Source of the DNA: Gonium pectorale
Lineage: Eukaryota > Chlorophyta > Chlorophyceae > Chlamydomonadales > Volvocaceae
Length of the DNA stretch: 37,004 nt
Assembly: GCA_001584585.1 (NCBI GenBank)
Contig: LSYV01000112.1
Location: forward strand, 138,477-175,480
Direction of reading: 5' to 3'
The translations under genes were made by a program, and so were the position numbers. The notes under the pieces are model-generated. The model did not search any database. It worked only from the letters and a program-made list of their open reading frames with translations, and was not told the origin of the DNA. Positions 1 to 9,649 of the stretch are shown piece after piece (position 1 is the stretch's first letter; each line of letters opens with the position of its first letter).

Positions 1-414
1 AGCTTGCACCAAACGTTGATGCGGTTCAGGCTAGGATGTTGGGAGACGGAGGTGAACCGACCCAATGGGCGAGCCCGGGCTGAGCGAACGTGCAAGGCCT
101 GTGGTGACGCCGCGGCCGTAGAGGATGAACTACATGTGTTCTGCGAATGCCCATGCTATGAGCAACTCCGCGACCAATTCGAGACTGCTTTGGGCTTTAG
201 GCATCGTAACATGATTACTATTATGAAGGAGGCCCCGCCAGCTGCGGTAGGAGCCTACCTACAGGCTGTCTGGGATACCAGGCACGCTATTCTTCGGCGT
301 CAGGCGCTGAAGCGGGGTAGAGATGAGGACCATAACCCGCTCCCCCACCCCAATATTCGCAATTCGTCCATGGCCCCCCCCGGCTTTGACGGACGTGTAA
401 CCTGTAACCTGTAA
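1..414 (+). mobile_element. Non-LTR retrotransposon, C-terminal end of the reverse-transcriptase ORF (partial)
   Basis: The frame is open from the window edge to a TAA at 412-414 and encodes about 137 residues. It carries the zinc-binding tail found after the RT domain in many LINE-type elements: an R-x-G-x-W stretch, then CKAC, then H-V-F-C-E-C-P followed by Y-x-x-L-R. That order (CxxC ... HxxxCxCP) is the zf-RVT type signature. The polymerase palm and endonuclease would lie left of the window. Three TGTAA pentamers (396-400, 403-407, 410-414, spaced 7 bp) sit on the stop codon. About 10 bp later the sequence becomes alignable with the intron after exon 1 of the gene at 4724, so the element 3' terminus is probably at about 415-424. 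It is a fragment here; whether a full element continues leftwards cannot be seen. Confidence 0.8.
396..414 (+). terminator. Triple TGTAA poly(A) signal at the retroelement 3' end
   Basis: TGTAA occurs at 396-400, 403-407 and 410-414, the last overlapping the stop codon. TGTAA is the known polyadenylation signal of Chlamydomonas and Volvox, with cleavage usually 10-20 nt downstream. That matches the inferred element boundary at about 415-424. The role is inferred. Confidence 0.5.
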
Positions 415-732
415 CACGTGCTGGCGGGTCACGGGTACACATTTGTGCGAGCATGCATAAAAGGTGGGGACAGGCGAGCAGATAGATGGGCGATACATGC
501 ATGCGGAGCGTGATTCAGGCATTGTTGGACTTCCGCTCGACGGGGCGTTTCCAGTCTTGATGCGCATGCAGTAGTGGGATGGGGTGCCGGGTGACGACAA
601 TCGGGCAACGTGCTTGCTCTCCTTCTCCGCTGCCTCGTCGCGCCCAAAGTGACACGCGCGTACCAGCTTACTTGTACGGCATGTACGGTATGTCACAGCG
701 CCTCAGCTGTCCAACGAATGTAGCTGCCGCAG
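415..732. other. Intron-like sequence, left part of duplicated block copy A
   Basis: No coding sequence is seen. From about 424 it aligns by eye with 5138-5386: GGGTCACG..GTAC..., GTGCGAG.ATG, TGGGCGATACA and GGGTGCCGGG all recur in the same order. In copy B that stretch is the intron between exons 1 and 2 of the coiled-coil/membrane gene, so here it is the orphaned counterpart of that intron. Confidence 0.6.
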
Positions 733-1011
733 GCCACTCCAACCCCCGCTGATCCACGCCCCTGCCCTGTCCTGCCCCGTACCGGCTCCCAGAGCCGTCT
801 GGACACGCAGCCCGGAGATTCACGTGGCGAGGAGTGTCCGCGTGTGACGCCGCCGGCCTCTCCGGCACCTGGCAGCGAGGCCTTCCTGCTCACAGAGTTC
901 AGCGCCCTCCTGGCCACTGTAGGTCTGTTACGTGCCCAGATGGGTCGTGAGCACGCGGCTCGTTTTGCGGTCACAATGCGTGCTGCAAATGCAACAAATA
1001 CATGTCGATAG
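733..1011 (+). pseudogene. Copy-A exon 2 of the coiled-coil/membrane protein gene (5' exon not in window)
   Basis: After an acceptor (gccgcag) at 732 there is an open frame of about 92 codons to TAG at 1009-1011. It matches exon 2 of the gene at 4724-5764 through the blocks T-G-S-Q-S-R-L-D, P-G-D-S-R-G-E, P-P-A-S-P and L-L-R-A-Q-M-G-R-E. Several differences between the copies are synonymous (TTA/CTC, CAG/CAA, CGT/CGC, GAG/GAA, GCG/GCA), so both copies evolved under protein-level selection for some time. The exon 1 counterpart should lie left of 424, where the retroelement now sits. It may therefore be displaced beyond the window rather than lost. Called a pseudogene fragment because no start is visible; it could still be a working exon if exon 1 survives upstream. 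Confidence 0.55.
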
Positions 1012-1185
1012 ATCGGGTCGTATACCAACCTGTTCGCCACAATGCACCGGTACGGCAGTCAGGCTCCATTCAACATGTTATATCCCCAGCCAGCAGCGCG
1101 TTCCTTTCCCCATCCGCCGCATGCTAACCACTTCTGCTCCTTGATCGCCATCCTCTTCTGCGCGGGCGGCGGTGCGCGGCCGTCA

Positions 1186-1215
1186 ATGGCGGGGCAGAAG
1201 CAGAAGCAGAAGCAG

Positions 1216-1291
<76 letters not shown>

Positions 1292-3750
1292 CTTCCGCCA
1301 TGGCCGTCACCGTGGAGGCACCTGAACCCACCGCCCGGCAGCTGCGGGGCACCGGCATCGACCTGGAGGCGCAGGACCCGGTAAGCCACACAGCATGCCC
1401 GCCGGCGGCTCTGGATATGCCCCTGCCTTTCCGTCGCTCGTCTTCCCCGCGTGCCGCGCCGCCTGTATGTCATAGGTATGCGCATGGGGCACCGAGGTAA
1501 GGCACACACACGTTGACTGGATGAACGGCGCGCGGGTGGCTGGGCACGCAGGTAGGGAAAAGGACGTCGATGCCCTGTGTCCGTGCGTTTTCCGTGGCCA
1601 CTGTGCTCGCATTGTGCGCATCATTAATAATATGGTTACTCGCAGGCTGGCAACACCCCCCTGCTGCGGGCCAGCCTGTACGGTCAGCTCCCCGCCGTAC
1701 GCGCCCTGCTGGCGGCTGGAGCCAACACCGGCGCAGCAAACATGGTAGACCAGCGCCCGGCGCCCAACTGGGGCCAACACATATATGCAATTGCGATCGT
1801 GCGGCCTTTAGGCAGAGTGGGTCTGTATGAAAGGGGGGCCGACATGAGCCTTCCACTGATCAATTCATAAAGGCCTGGCATTCCGTCCAGAAAGCAATCT
1901 CCTGTGCGTGGGAACCGTCCTGGGAGCTCTGACCAGTTGTGGACGGCTCTTTGAGCACGCGGTCACGCGCTGGGCTGGTTGTTGTGGGTCCCGCCGTTTC
2001 GTAGCAAGACGCATTGCTGTCCGGTGGCCTTGTAACTGTTGGAACCCGAATCACACACGTACAATGAGCTAGCTCCCGTCCGTGGTAGTCATCGCTAACA
2101 TCTTGTGGGTCTGTTACCAGGACGGCTGGACACCCCACTACGGCGCCAGTCGCCAGGGCCACACGGAGGTCGTACGGGCGCTCCTGGCGGCGGGCGCGGA
2201 CGTCAACGCCCACACCCGCAACCAGGCACGTGTGCGGTGGCAGGGCTGGGCTGCTGGGCGCTACGGTGCAGCCAGCGGCGTTGCTGCTAGACCCCTGGTT
2301 GACAAAACCTCCATTGGCGTGATATGCAGCACGAGTACACGCCCCTCCACGCGGCATGCTGGAAGGGCCACACCGAGGTCGTCAAGGTGCTGCTCGCGGC
2401 CGGCGCATCGCCCGACGCAGAGGCCGTACTCCTCCCCGAGGTAAGGCACGCCCACGAATGCCGGCAATACACGCACAGCGAGGCACATGTCGTTCAGTCT
2501 TAGCTGCCGTTAAGTGCATGTCTTTGCTTGCCTCAGCTGCAGCAGATTGGCACTTGCTTGCGAGTGCATGCATGCGTGTGCTTGCGTGTCATCGTGCGCG
2601 ACGCCGACTGCAATGCTGCTTGCCTGCCTGCTTGGCCGCCGCAGCTGGCCCCGCCGGTGCGAGGGCAGCCGCACTGGCTCCGAACTGGCGGCTTCACTCT
2701 GCTCCACCTGGCGGCCAAGGAGGGGCACGTGGGCGTGGTGGAGGCGCTGATCCGCGCGGGAGCAAGCCTCGAGGGCACGGATGTGAGTGGGCATGCATCG
2801 AACGCATGTGCTTTGAAACGTGCGGCGGCTGCCTCATGCAAGTATGCCCGGGCAGCATTGCCTCGCTCGCCTCCTGGATGCCTTCCACACTCCGTCCACC
2901 GTTTTTGTCAATCCTTGTATAGCCCAGAGGACTTCAAAACCCTCAGGTTTGCATTCTGCTTCTTCATTGATTGCATGTGGCCTGGTTAGTTGATGCGGCG
3001 TGTAGTTGATTGTTTGCAGCATGTCATTAATGCCAAGCTCTCAACATCGCAAACTGGCTGGCGGCTTGCAGGGCTCGGACCGGACACCGCTGTACGTCGC
3101 TGCGCGTGCCGGCCACTGGATGGCGGTTCGGGCGCTGCTGGAGGCAGGAGCGGACAAGGACGCTGTTTGCTTCGGGGTAAGAGAAGCGTGTCGTGCTGCT
3201 TGCATGGCCTCAACTGGCCGCCCGTTCATCATTCCGTGGTATTCCGCCTGCCCGGCGTCAGGGCAACACGCCGCTCATCACCGCCAGCGATTGGAGCCAG
3301 CTGGAGGCCGTGCGGGAGCTAATCCGGGCGGGGGCCAACCTGGAGGCCAGAAATGAGGTGCGCCAATGTAGTTGTGTGTGCGCCTACCAATGCTGCAGCG
3401 TTCCCGGGTTACATGCGATCAAATGACCATGCATGCGTGAACGCACGTTGCAATGGCTCGTTTCGCGCTTGTGCCTGGAAAAGGCACCGATCTGCGTTCT
3501 CTGTGTAGCAAGATGCTTGCCGGCACTGGCTCGGTGGCAAGTGCGTCATTAATGAGCATGCACCCGGGCCGGTAGTCGGATCGTCGCTCGTCCTACTATC
3601 TAATGCAACACCAACACCAACTAACCTCTTTCATAAACTGCCGTACGTACGTGGTCCGTACAGGATGGCAATACACCCTTGATGATAGCTCGAAGCCAGG
3701 GCCTGCATGCGGTCGTCGCCCTGCTGCTGGATGCTGGAGCAAAGCCCTGA
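1186..3750 (+). CDS. Ankyrin-repeat protein, copy A (8 exons, polyQ N-terminus)
   Basis: Proposed exons: 1186-1380, 1646-1744, 2121-2225 (or -2231), 2330-2440, 2645-2782, 3072-3176, 3262-3357, 3664-3750. All junctions are phase 0 and the product is 311 aa. Exon 1 gives MAGQKQKQ, a run of 24 glutamines, then T-A-R-Q-L-R-G-T-G-I-D-L-E. Exons 2-8 each encode one ankyrin repeat, recognised by x-T-P-L-x-x-A, G-H/Q-x-x-V-x-x-L-L-x-A-G-A. Ankyrin repeats are protein-binding scaffolds; the partner is unknown. No membrane segment or catalytic domain is visible. The exon 3 donor is either GC-type (CAG|GCACGT) or CGT|GTGCGG; both keep frame. An in-frame ATG at 1042 would add 48 residues. I prefer 1186 because a TATA-like TTATAT lies near 1079. 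The gene might instead be spliced to the exon at 733-1011, which cannot be excluded. Confidence 0.78.
1201..1290 (+). repeat. (AAGCAG)n followed by (CAG)24
   Basis: CAG/AAG alternates from 1201, then an uninterrupted CAG run at 1219-1290 encodes 24 Gln in ankyrin copy A. Copy B has only 6 CAG at 6018-6035. Confidence 0.95.
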
Positions 3751-4723
3751 GTAGGCTCCCTTCCCCCCTGTTCGCACAGCGCCTGGAGTACAATAGCCCG
3801 GCAAATCTGGCAAACCCGTCCCGCTAGTTGTGGTCACCTTTGAACCTATGGCGCAAGCGCAGCCGCTTAACCCATGCCGTTTGCAGCTGTTTTTTTTCTG
3901 TGGAAAGCTGTACGTTCTGTTAAGGGTAGTTGATTGGTGGAACGGCCATGGCCTATACGCGCGTATATCTCTGCACCAACTCACGTTCCACTGTGCCGGT
4001 TGTAGCGCTTGTTTGGGCGCGGTGGTGTATCGGTTGGCCGGATCTGATACGGTATGGGATGGGAGCTCGATCGTGCATAGGGATGTCGTACGGCGGTGCC
4101 AGACTCTTGCCGCCGTGTACAGCAGCAGCCTTGCCGACCGCCCGCGGCCAGTACCGCCAGTGAGACGGGGGCACGACAGCCTTTCGCTGCCAATCAACGT
4201 CAGCCGACATGAATTATCGCAAGTAGCTCATAAAGCACGGCTGCTGATGGTGTAGATACGGTGGTACATAGGCCGGTCCTCCACGCGTGGTGGGGCAAGG
4301 GCGTGATTGTAGGGCGGAAGAAAGAGAGAGGAATGCAGGCAAATGGCCGCGGATAGTAGCCTGTCGTCGTCGTGAACGCCAATGCGTTCCCAAGTCACTT
4401 GGGCTTGAGAGAAGCGCCAAGCGCACTCCCTGCAGCGCAAACCGATGACGTTCATAGGCAGTGTTGGAAAGTAAAACGCATACGACAGACGCCTAGGCCG
4501 TCCTAGGCAGTGTGCACAAATCCTGTAGTCGATCAATCCTTCCTTAGCTCCCTGCTTCTTTTACACGGTAGTACCGGTAATTGAATTCGGCGACCTCGGC
4601 GTTCCACGACTCTTGAAACTTGGACTCTTTTGAAACCTTCTGAAACCCTTGGAACGCTCTGCTATTTGCAGCTTATCATACTGCTTTTGCCTGTTCTTTC
4701 TGTCCCCGCCCTTGCACTTGGAC
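3751..4723. other. Spacer between duplicated blocks
   Basis: No gene is recognised. The first part (to about 3925) still aligns with the region after copy B (8546-8740), sharing CACCTTTGA and GTTTGCAGCTGT...ACGTTC. Copy A carries an extra 22 bp there (poly-T then CTGTGGAAAG plus a repeat of AGCTGT). From about 3930 to 4560 I see nothing interpretable. 4570-4723 is presumably the 5' region of the next gene; no TATA box is evident. Confidence 0.5.
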
Positions 4724-5764
4724 ATGTCCAAAATGCTGTTCCGCGGCAGCTTTGCAATGCCAGCAGCAGCGGCGTCGCGATGTCGAGGCGCGTGCGCGCC
4801 CGCGATCGCGGCAGCAGCCGGGAGGGCCCCGCCGCTCTTCGCCGCGACCCGCAGCTGCAGCGCGCGGCGACTCCCTCCGCACTGCCTCTCCGCCTCCACC
4901 CCGGGACCGGGTGCCCCGAGCGAAACCCTCAAGCCGCAGTCTGAGCCGGGTTGGCGCGCAACCCCTGAGCGGCCCACCGCGCAGCAGCCGGCGGCAGCGA
5001 TGGCAGCGGCTGCGACGGCGACCACCGCCGCCGACCGCGGAGCTGCGTATCTGCGGGCGGCTCTGGAGCCGCTGCGCTCCGACGTCAAGGGGCTACGAGC
5101 CGCTGTGGAGGAAGTGAAGGTGGGAGGGCACGCTTGGGGGGTCACGCGTACCCAAGTGTGCGAGTATGGGCAAGTTTTGGATGTGGGCGCAGGGTGGGCG
5201 ATACACAAGTTGGGCTATGTTGACTTCCATAAGGGTGCTTTTCGCAGTCTTGGGGCGTAGCGGATTTGGGTGCCGGGCAACAGCGATCGATCAGGCATGG
5301 ACTTGGAAGCGACACTTACCTGCCTGCTAATGTCTCCTGCCATGCCGCTGCCGCGTCTCAGCTGACCGATCTTTGTTAGCTGCCAGAGACCACCCCGCCT
5401 ACCGTACGCTGATCAGCCATTTGCCCTACCTGGCCCGCCGCCCCGTCCCGGTTCACAGAGCCATCTGGACTCGCTGCCCGGAGATTCGCGTGGCGAGGAC
5501 CGCCTGCGAGCGATGCCGCCGGCCTCTCCGCCCTCTGGCATCAAAGCCTTCCTGCACACAGCCTTCGCCAGCGCGGTCGGCGCCCTCCTGGCCGCCGTAG
5601 GTCTGCTCCGTACCCAAATGGGTCGCGAACGCGCAACCAACCGTTTTGCTGCCCGTTGTTACTATGCGCACCGCAAATGCGACGCGTTCTGGGTCGTGCA
5701 CCAGCAGCGCTGTATGTTCTCCTCAACCGGAGGCGGGCGTGCGCTGATACTGGCTGATATATAG
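4724..5764 (+). CDS. Putative organelle-targeted coiled-coil/single-membrane-span protein (2 exons)
   Basis: Exons 4724-5119 and 5387-5764 join in phase 0 (GTGGGA donor, TGCCAG acceptor) to give 257 aa. The N-terminus (M-S-K-M-L-F-R-G-S-F, then about 55 residues rich in Ala, Arg and Ser with almost no acidic residues) looks like a chloroplast or mitochondrial transit peptide. Residues about 106-132 form an amphipathic helix (A-A-Y-L-R-A-A-L-E-P-L, L-R-A-A-V-E-E-V-K). Exon 2 has a Pro/Ser linker and then a hydrophobic segment at about 186-206 (F-L-H-T-A-F-A-S-A-V-G-A-L-L-A-A-V-G-L-L) ending in R-T-Q-M-G-R-E. The layout recalls the transit peptide/coiled coil/C-terminal span of DUF1640/CCDC90-type mitochondrial proteins, but I see no diagnostic motif. 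The exact 3' end is uncertain. A splice from here into the ankyrin exons at 5946 would also be in phase. Confidence 0.5.
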
Positions 5765-5860
5765 CGCGAGAGGCTGTAGGGCAGGTCGTGCAAATGGCGC
5801 ACGCACACAGCGTTCAACAGCCAGCAAATAGGCAAGCAAGCCCGCAAACGAGCGGATCGG

Positions 5861-5867
5861 TATATAA
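5861..5867 (+). promoter_or_regulatory. TATA-like box before ankyrin copy B
   Basis: TATATAA lies about 73 bp upstream of the ATG at 5940. It supports, without proving, an independent promoter for the ankyrin gene rather than read-through splicing from the gene at 4724. Confidence 0.4.
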
Positions 5868-5939
5868 TGGTATGTGGGGTTCCATGCACCTAGATAGTAT
5901 CCTCCTGCCAGCGCATCCCCACCCGCCCCCATCCGACAC

Positions 5940-8545
5940 ATGCAGGCTTGCCTTCTCGGCCTCCATGTCATCATCTCCAACGGCGGCGCCGCCGCGCGGG
6001 CGTCCTGCTGGGCCTCGCAGCAGCAGCAGCAGCAGGCTGCCATGGCCGTCAGCTGCTGGGCGGTGCCTGAACCCACCGCCCGGCAGCTGCGGGGCACTGG
6101 CATAGACCTGGAGGCGCGGGACTCGGTGAGCCACACGGCATGTTTGCATACATGGCGTCGGCTCTGGGTATGCGCCTGCGTAACTCCTACACATCTAGCG
6201 CTAGTAGCGCTTGCTCGCGATTCCTGCGTGCCGCGCCGCCTGTTGCAGGCGCATGAACACCGACATCAGGCACACGCCGTGTCTGGGCGGTGCGCGGGTG
6301 GCTAGGCATGCAAGGATGGAATGTAGCAGCAGTCGCTGCCTTGATCCCTGCACCTGCGCATCACAACCAAAGTCATGCGATACATCCGCAGGCCGGCAAC
6401 ACGCCCCTGCTGCGGGCCAGCCTGGCCGGTCAGCTTACCGCCGTACGCGCCCTGCTGGCGGCTGGAGCCAACGCCTGCGCAACGAAAGAGGTGGGCACGG
6501 CCGGCGGGAGGGCGGCTGTGCGTGTGAGTATCTACACGCGTATGTAGTTTTGACCGACGGCCTTGGTACTGGATTTGATCTTCGTGTACATGCAAGGCCG
6601 GCATGGCGCCTCCAGGTTCCCGTTCACGGTAGCCATCGGCGGTAAATACCCTTTTTTTCTGTGGAAAGGTTACAGGCGGAGAGGCGAGAAAGGGCGCAGA
6701 CAGCGGGAGGGACATGCTGCTCCCTGTTGGCGCCGACGTCGACACCCACACCCGCGGACTGGTGGAGCCTGCGGCGGGTGTAGATGGTATTGCGTATATG
6801 CATTGAGCGCCCACGCCCACGCCGTCGCAGCAACACCCGTTTATTCGGGGAGCTTATGTGGTCACCTGTTGCGCGCATTGCGCGCACATGCACTTCCACC
6901 TCCTGAGGTATTGAGCAACATTTTCTTCGCATAACGTCATACAGTGGAAGCGCCTGCACTGCCGTGCCCCTTTACGTGCATCCACGGCTAGCGCCTTTGG
7001 CCTCTATGTTCTTCCGCACCGTCACTCCGCCCACCCCGTATCTACCCGGTTACCCTCAGCACGAGTTCACGCCCCTCCACGCGGCATGCTGGAAGGGCCA
7101 CACCGAGGTCGTCAAGGTGCTGCTCGCGGCCGGCGCATCCCCCGATGCGGAGGCTGTACTCCTCCCTGAGGTAAGGCACGCTCACGAATACCTACCAGCC
7201 TCTGCACTGCACGAAGAAGCACGTGTCGTGCAGGTCTTTGTTATCAGCATGTCCAGGGTTGCTTGTTGAGAGTGTTGACTGGCACGCGCCGACAGCAATG
7301 CTGGTTGCCTGCTTGCCTGTGTGCAGCGGGCCCCGGCGCCAGGGCAGCCGCCCTGGTTCATTCGAGGCGGCTTCACTCCGCTCCACCTGGCGGCCAAGGA
7401 GGGGCACGTGGACGTGATGAAGGCGCTGATGCGCGCGGGAGCCGACCTGGAGGCCAAGGACGTGAGTGGGTGGGCATGGAGCGTCACCATCCACTGCATG
7501 CATGTATACAGTCCAGGGGCACCATCCCTTTTCTCCTGAATGAGGAAGTGCGTGCTCCGTCCCAGTAAGTTAGTACGGTACGTTGGTTGGGACGTATCGT
7601 ATGGGGGTCATGCATGGATGTGAATGGGAGTGGAGCGTGCGTATGTATGTGTGAGCAAACACGAAGTACCAGTAGTCTGCTGCATGCATGTCTGGCCAAG
7701 CCAGGCAACTCTACCGGCGGTAGCTCCCGACTTGCGTGCCGTGCTCTGTCCTTGCTCTTAGTCCTGTTGTTGGTCCAGAGGACTTGTGGCACGATATGGC
7801 GTTCGGCTCAAGCAAGTTCAGCGGCCTGGTTACCGTAGCCTTTGCGGCGTGCGTGCATGCGGATATTTGCGGAGTCAGCAGCTGCTGCCCATAAGACGTA
7901 CGTGCTGCACGTGCCAAGCGCGCACCACTGACCGGCCGGTGGCTGCTTGCAGACCTGGTGTTGGACGCCGCTGTACGTCGCCGCCCGTGCCGGCCACGCA
8001 AAGGCGGTTCGGGCGCTGCTGGCGGCAGGAGCGAACAAAGACGCTATTGGCTTCAGGGTATGTGCCGCGTTCCGTGCGGTGCGCCGTACTGCGTGGAAGA
8101 CCGACCCCAACTGGCCGCCCACCCGTTCCATGGCGCCCCGCCGGTATCAGGACCGCACATCGCTCCACGCCGCCAGCTACTGGGGCCAGCTGGAGGCCAT
8201 GCGGGAGCTGATCCGGGCGGGAGCCAACCTCGAGGCCAGGGCTCTGGTGCGTCCGTATGTTGTGTGTGCATTGCGCGCCTGTCAATGCTGTAGGAGTGCC
8301 GCCCCAGGTCACATGCGATTTGAGTGAAGTGTGTGCAGGTACGTATCAACGGATTTGCTCCGGTGTCAGGAATGACGAAACACCGGTCTGTTCATCCTCC
8401 CTCGTCTTCTCCGTGCAACACCGGCTTCCGTACGCTGCCATGCATTGTCTGCTGCCAGGATGACAACACGCCCTTGATGAATGCTCGCAAGTCCGGTCAG
8501 AGCGCGGCCGCCGCCCTGCTGCTGGAGGCGGGAGCCAAAGTCTGA
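5940..8545 (+). CDS. Ankyrin-repeat protein, copy B (7 intact exons, one decayed)
   Basis: Proposed exons: 5940-6125, 6392-6490, 7060-7170, 7327-7461, 7953-8057, 8151-8246, 8459-8545. All are phase 0 and the product is 272 aa. Exon 1 has a short Q6 tract and the T-A-R-Q-L-R-G-T-G-I-D-L-E block shared with copy A. The remaining six exons each encode one ankyrin repeat (for example T-P-L-H-A-A-C-W-K-G-H and T-P-L-Y-V-A-A-R-A-G). The repeat matching copy-A exon 3 is decayed at about 6680-6770: only V-G-A-D-V-D-T-H-T-R survives, in a frame that does not join. Because all introns are phase 0, omitting it leaves the frame intact. Start 5940 has a TATA-like box upstream; ATG 6042 is an alternative. 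Likely a protein-interaction scaffold; the function is not identifiable. Confidence 0.78.
6684..6775 (+). pseudogene. Decayed ankyrin-repeat exon in copy B
   Basis: The translation L-P-V-G-A-D-V-D-T-H-T-R matches A-A-G-A-D-V-N-A-H-T-R of copy-A exon 3 (2121-2225). The first half of the repeat is unrecognisable, and the nearest acceptor (TTACAG, 6669-6674) gives the wrong phase. A 17-bp motif also present at 3892-3908 lies just upstream (6652-6668). Confidence 0.6.
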
Positions 8546-9649
8546 GCGTCCCTTTCGTGCCTGCGCGCGCACAGCGCCTGAGTGCGATCGCCCAGCGGAT
8601 CCTTGGCCCATGTCACCTTTGACCCATGTTGCAGGGGCCGCCGACTGACCCTTACCGGTACGTACCGCAAACGGACTGGCCGCTGAGCATTGCCGTGTAT
8701 GGCATCCGCAAGAAGCAGCGTTTGCAGCTGTACGTTCCAGGTACTTGGTGAGGGGGCCATAAAAACCCAACATGCGCGTCGCTGTCCCCTTATTTGGGTG
8801 CCGGGCGGTGTTACGGTGTGATGGCGGTTGGAGCTTGTCGTATTATATACGCATACGAACGGCGCCGTGCCCCGCAGGGCAATGGCCATATCGCTTGCTT
8901 GAAACATATGGGCTCACTCTGCCTACGCATCCTGCTGGCCCAGCGGATTTTGCACTTGATAACCGTTAGTGCCCTTGTACCCGACGCGCTTGCCTTGCCT
9001 CGCTCGCAGCGCGGACCGCGCTACGCTCGGAAAGATGGCTACCACACAACTGCTGACCATCGCATGGATCCCACCTTTACGGCCGCCTGGCCCGGAGTAG
9101 CTGCTATTGGTTGAATTGCGCGCACCTTCTCACATATACCTTGTCACATACATGATACACGTGGGCACCCATCCCGAAGGATGGCTTGTTCGCCGGAGCC
9201 CAGAAGCTACCAATCAAGGCCCGCAATACATCCGTGCCTTACGACGCACGGCCCACACCGGAGGCAGCGTCCGCCCCTCGATCGCGTGTGCATGCGCCAA
9301 GCGGGGGGTGAGTAGGGTGCATCTACGCGCGTGGTTGCACCACATATACCGGTACGCATACGCCGCCCGGAGTCCCTCGCGCCAGCCCGCTGCCAACCGC
9401 ACGTGCGCGCAGGTGACCAGCGGCCCCAGCCTTCCATCCACCCATTGGGACCGCCATAACACACCGATACGTACCTAGCCGCCCGTCTAGCGCCTATCTC
9501 CCGGCACGGGTACGCAGCCGCACACCCAGGCGAGCGGAACAACGGGCCCCAACGTGCTGCAGCCAGCGCCCCAGGCCGCGTACAAGGCCTCACCGCATGC
9601 ATCAGAGGCCGGGGCTCTCGCTCGTGCTCGCGCGCGGGCACCAGCCCGC
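8546..9649. other. Intergenic region; 3' flank of the minus-strand MYND gene
   Basis: No coding exon is supported. 8605-8740 retains similarity to the 3' flank of ankyrin copy A. The part near 9487-9649 would be 3' UTR of the minus-strand gene ending at 9650. Nothing else recognised. Confidence 0.4.
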
